A DNA stretch of 64,000 nucleotides from Sediminibacterium sp. (lineage in GTDB: Bacteria > Bacteroidota > Bacteroidia > Chitinophagales > Chitinophagaceae). The DNA lies in assembly GCF_019264485.1 (NCBI RefSeq), contig NZ_JAHVAA010000014.1, positions 372,001 to 436,000 of the forward strand. Reading direction: 5' to 3'. Every line of letters starts with the position of its first letter. Position 1 is the stretch's first letter. Shown here one piece after another: positions 61,768 through 64,000 of the stretch. The notes under the pieces are model-generated. The model was not told where the DNA came from and made no database searches. It saw only the letters and a list, made by a program, of their open reading frames with translations. Position numbers and translations under genes: made by a program.

Positions 61768-62358
61768 ATGGCTAGAATAAAGACCGATAAAAACATATCA
61801 CGCAAAGACGTGATTGTAACCAAAGCTGCTTCACTCTTCAGAGAAAAGGGGTTTAAAGCAGCCAGTATGCGCGACCTGGCAGAAGCGGTTGGTGTAGAAG
61901 CTGCCAGTTTATACAACCACATCAAATCGAAAACAGAATTATTACATGAACTCTGTTTCAGTGTAGCCAACCGTTTTTTGCAAAGGATTGATGAAGTAGA
62001 AGCAGAAAAAATTCCTGCTATTGAAAAAATTGAAAAACTCCTTCGTTTTCATATCAACGAAATGATTCACCACTATGAAGAAGTTTATGTAAGCGACCGC
62101 GAATGGAAACACCTCGCAGACCCTTATCTATCAAATTTTCAAAACCAGCGTCGTATTTACCGGAAGCGTTTTGCAGCCATTATAGAATCGGGCATACGCA
62201 ACAATGAAGTGAAAAAAATTGATGCCCCTACTGCCGTACTTATCATATTACACGCCATCAGCGGTATTGAGAGCTGGCACAGATCAACACAAAAAATCAG
62301 TGCATCGGAACTGGAAGAGAACATGGTGACGATTTTGGTAGGTGGATTAACTCAATAA
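61768..62358 (+). CDS. TetR-family transcriptional regulator
   Basis: The 196-residue protein has a TetR helix-turn-helix (about 12-60, VIVTKAASLFREKGFKAASMRDLAEAVGVEAASLYNHI) and a TetR_C-type ligand domain, with a hydrophobic helix ILHAISGIESW. It is 12 bases before paaE, so it likely regulates that operon; the PaaR group of phenylacetate repressors has this setting. A symmetric operator overlaps its promoter, consistent with autoregulation. The inducer may be phenylacetyl-CoA, as inferred. Confidence 0.85.
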   Translation: MARIKTDKNISRKDVIVTKAASLFREKGFKAASMRDLAEAVGVEAASLYNHIKSKTELLHELCFSVANRFLQRIDEVEAEKIPAIEKIEKLLRFHINEMIHHYEEVYVSDREWKHLADPYLSNFQNQRRIYRKRFAAIIESGIRNNEVKKIDAPTAVLIILHAISGIESWHRSTQKISASELEENMVTILVGGLTQ

Positions 62359-62370
62359 GCGGATAGCAGC

Positions 62371-63450
62371 ATGTCGATACATTTTGAGCAACTCAGGGTT
62401 AAAGAAGTACGTAAAGAAACCGATGATTGTGTTTCCATTGCTTTTGAAGTTCCTGCGTCCTTACAAGAACAGTTTCAGTTTATACAAGGTCAGCATCTCA
62501 CGCTTCGTACCACCATTAATGGAGAAGAAATACGTCGCTCCTATTCAATTTGCAGCAGTCCACTGGATAATGAATTGCGTGTTGCAGTAAAAAAAGTGGC
62601 TCAGGGTATTTTTTCCAGCTATGCCAATGATCATTTAAAAAAAGGTGACAGTCTGGATGTAATGCCCCCGATGGGTAAGTTCTATACTCCTTTGAAAGGG
62701 GATCAGAAAAAAAATTATGTTGGTTTTGCTGCAGGCAGTGGTATCACACCTTTACTATCCATCATCAAAACCACATTAGTAACAGAACCAACCAGCAGCT
62801 TCACACTGGTATATGGCAATCGTAACAGACCTTCCATTATTTTCAGGGAAGCATTGGAAGCGCTGAAGAATAAATACATGGGAAGATTCAGACTCATCCA
62901 TATTTTATCGCGGGAACAAACAGATACAATATTGAATGCAGGCAGAATTGATGCTTCTAAATGTTATACATTATTTGAAAAAACAATTGATGTTTCGCAG
63001 ACTGATGAATTCTTTTTATGCGGCCCGGAAGAAATGATTTTTGCTGTAAAAAATGTATTGGAAGAAAAGGGAGTAGACAAAAAGAAAATTCATTTTGAAT
63101 TGTTTACCATACCCGGACAGGAGCAAAGAAATAAAACAGTTCAAACTATTCATACCGATAATGAACCCAAAAGCAGGATCACGGTAAAGCTTGATGGCAT
63201 TAGTTTTGATTTTGATCTTGCAAAAAACGGTACTGCCATTCTGGATGCAGCTTTGAAACAGGGAGCCGATCTACCGTATGCCTGCAAAGGTGGTGTTTGC
63301 TGTACCTGCCGCGCCAAACTGGTAGAAGGAGAAGTAGAGATGGATGTAAACTACGGTCTTGAACCAGAAGAAATTGAACAGGGTTTTATTCTCACCTGTC
63401 AATCACATCCACGATCAGAAAAAGTAGTAGTAGATTTTGATGTAAAATAA
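62371..63450 (+). CDS. paaE: Phenylacetyl-CoA epoxidase reductase subunit-like flavo-iron-sulfur protein
   Basis: The 359-residue protein has the ferredoxin-NADP reductase layout: FAD domain (about 1-105, RRSYSICSSPLDNELRVAVK), NAD(P) domain (about 105-245, GFAAGSGITPLLSII and FFLCGPEEMIF), and a C-terminal plant-type 2Fe-2S domain with YACKGGVCCTCRAKLVEG and the last Cys in LTCQSHP. PaaE passes electrons to the PaaABCD epoxidase of aerobic phenylacetate breakdown. None of the partner genes is in the window, so it could serve another oxygenase. It is 12 bases after tetR. Confidence 0.85.
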   Translation: MSIHFEQLRVKEVRKETDDCVSIAFEVPASLQEQFQFIQGQHLTLRTTINGEEIRRSYSICSSPLDNELRVAVKKVAQGIFSSYANDHLKKGDSLDVMPPMGKFYTPLKGDQKKNYVGFAAGSGITPLLSIIKTTLVTEPTSSFTLVYGNRNRPSIIFREALEALKNKYMGRFRLIHILSREQTDTILNAGRIDASKCYTLFEKTIDVSQTDEFFLCGPEEMIFAVKNVLEEKGVDKKKIHFELFTIPGQEQRNKTVQTIHTDNEPKSRITVKLDGISFDFDLAKNGTAILDAALKQGADLPYACKGGVCCTCRAKLVEGEVEMDVNYGLEPEEIEQGFILTCQSHPRSEKVVVDFDVK

Positions 63451-63459
63451 TGGTTGCTG

Positions 63460-63514
63460 ATTTTTTTAGCCAGGGATTTCATTAAATAATCTGTGAATCT
63501 GTGGCTAAAAAAAT
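63460..63514. terminator. Terminator with AAATCTGTGG-type repeat after paaE, bidirectional
   Basis: ATTTTTTTAGCCA (63460-63472) pairs with TGGCTAAAAAAAT (63502-63514). It separates paaE and the convergent SGNH hydrolase gene. The AATCTGTGAATCTGTGGCT word matches the terminator at 59329. Confidence 0.75.
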
Positions 63515-63521
63515 TACATCC

Positions 63522-64000
63522 TTATTTCTTTAACACTGGTTCGATAATCTTCTGCCAGATAGCATACCCCTTTGCATTCATATGCAGATTGTCTTTACCA
63601 AAGAGTTCGGGGTTTACAGAACCATCAGGTAACAACATGGCATTGTGTACGTTTACATAAACAGCCCTTCGATCGCGACGCAAATATTTTTGAATCAATC
63701 GATTTGCCTTTATAAAGTCTGCTTCCATTTTCCAGCGGCTCGGACTTGGTTTGATCGACACAAATACAACTGGTACTTTCCCCAGTTTATTCCTGATAAT
63801 GGACATCAATGTTTTAAAACGACTCAATACAGTATCAGGAGTAACCTTTCCCCATGCATCTGCAATATCATTTTCCCCACAATAAATAATGACCTGTTTG
63901 GGTTTGTACGGAATAATAATTTCATCTGCATATCGTATCAGATCAGTTAAGGACGAACCACCAAAACCACGATTGATGATTGGATAACCCGGAAAATACT
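63522..64000 (-). CDS. SGNH/GDSL-family hydrolase, C-terminal part (5' end outside the window)
   Basis: The reading frame is open from the window edge (first full codon at 63998) to a stop at 63522, giving about 158 residues. It contains the block II glycine region NRGFGGSSLTDLIRYADEII, the block III GxND-like CGENDIADAW and the block V DNLHMNAKGYAIW with the catalytic Asp-His. The N-terminal GDS block is missing because it lies beyond the edge. An esterase or lipase acting on a surface glycan or lipid is likely. Confidence 0.82.
   Translation of the reverse strand, partial: YFPGYPIINRGFGGSSLTDLIRYADEIIIPYKPKQVIIYCGENDIADAWGKVTPDTVLSRFKTLMSIIRNKLGKVPVVFVSIKPSPSRWKMEADFIKANRLIQKYLRRDRRAVYVNVHNAMLLPDGSVNPELFGKDNLHMNAKGYAIWQKIIEPVLKK

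Overview
The window looks like a chromosomal segment of a Bacteroidota bacterium, most likely close to Chitinophagaceae. I infer this from the gliding and type IX secretion lipoprotein genes (gldD, gldE, gldH), a SusE-type protein, RicT with a cysteine-rich start, TAnnTTTG-type promoter elements (for example before mutL and the carB half) and moderate-to-low GC. I see no rRNA, tRNA, CRISPR array, integrase or IS transposase. It is mostly housekeeping DNA with several unusual local structures.

Layout. 1-1.8 kb: the start of a phytoene desaturase, an ECF sigma factor and a MerR/B12 regulator with the CarH photoreceptor motif, probably a light-controlled carotenoid module. 1.9-4.3 kb: rfbBCA for dTDP-4-keto-6-deoxy sugars. 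4.5-9.3 kb: an HGSNAT/NagX-like membrane acyltransferase facing an operon of an AmgK-RapZ fusion, MurU-like uridylyltransferase, Gfo/Idh dehydrogenase and hexapeptide acetyltransferase, probably for amino-sugar or cell-wall recycling. 9.4-15.4 kb: a permease, then a divergent locus with radical SAM, 2H and degenerate 2H genes on one side and degenerate umuD, a DUF559 cassette and umuC on the other, around a shared palindrome. 15.4-21 kb: lipoprotein, DUF72, sulfatase, ECF sigma with a small membrane protein, and a C-terminal half of CarB. 21-29 kb: comEC, purH, EamA transporter, deacetylase-like protein, lutB, DUF3109. 29.2-36.1 kb: the Bacteroidota gldD-gldE-ssb-mutY block facing HU, TPR, a 31-residue ribosomal-type protein and rng. 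36.2-43 kb: YugP-type peptidase, radA, comF, glutathione peroxidase, holB, ricT. 43-55 kb: M3 peptidase, mutL, two PH-domain proteins, a degenerate ureohydrolase, gldH-kinase-regulator operon, yicC, SusE, Nudix regulator. 55.5-64 kb: ligA, DUF2461, an IPT lipoprotein, asd, a PfkB kinase, tetR-paaE and a partial SGNH hydrolase.

The most distinctive feature at sequence level is a set of short dispersed repeats. A CCATGG/CTATAG-rich palindromic family occurs five times, usually at gene ends but once inside the signal peptide of gldD. An 8-bp GGAAGTCG/GTACGGAA-type repeat occurs in ligA, at the end of a response regulator and after the HU gene. TCTGTG-rich palindromes serve as terminators. C/G-rich inverted repeats bracket the DUF559 endonuclease gene lying between umuD and umuC. 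Several proteins have visibly lost family catalytic residues (UmuD, one 2H protein, the ureohydrolase, the MutL endonuclease motifs), which suggests structural or regulatory roles.
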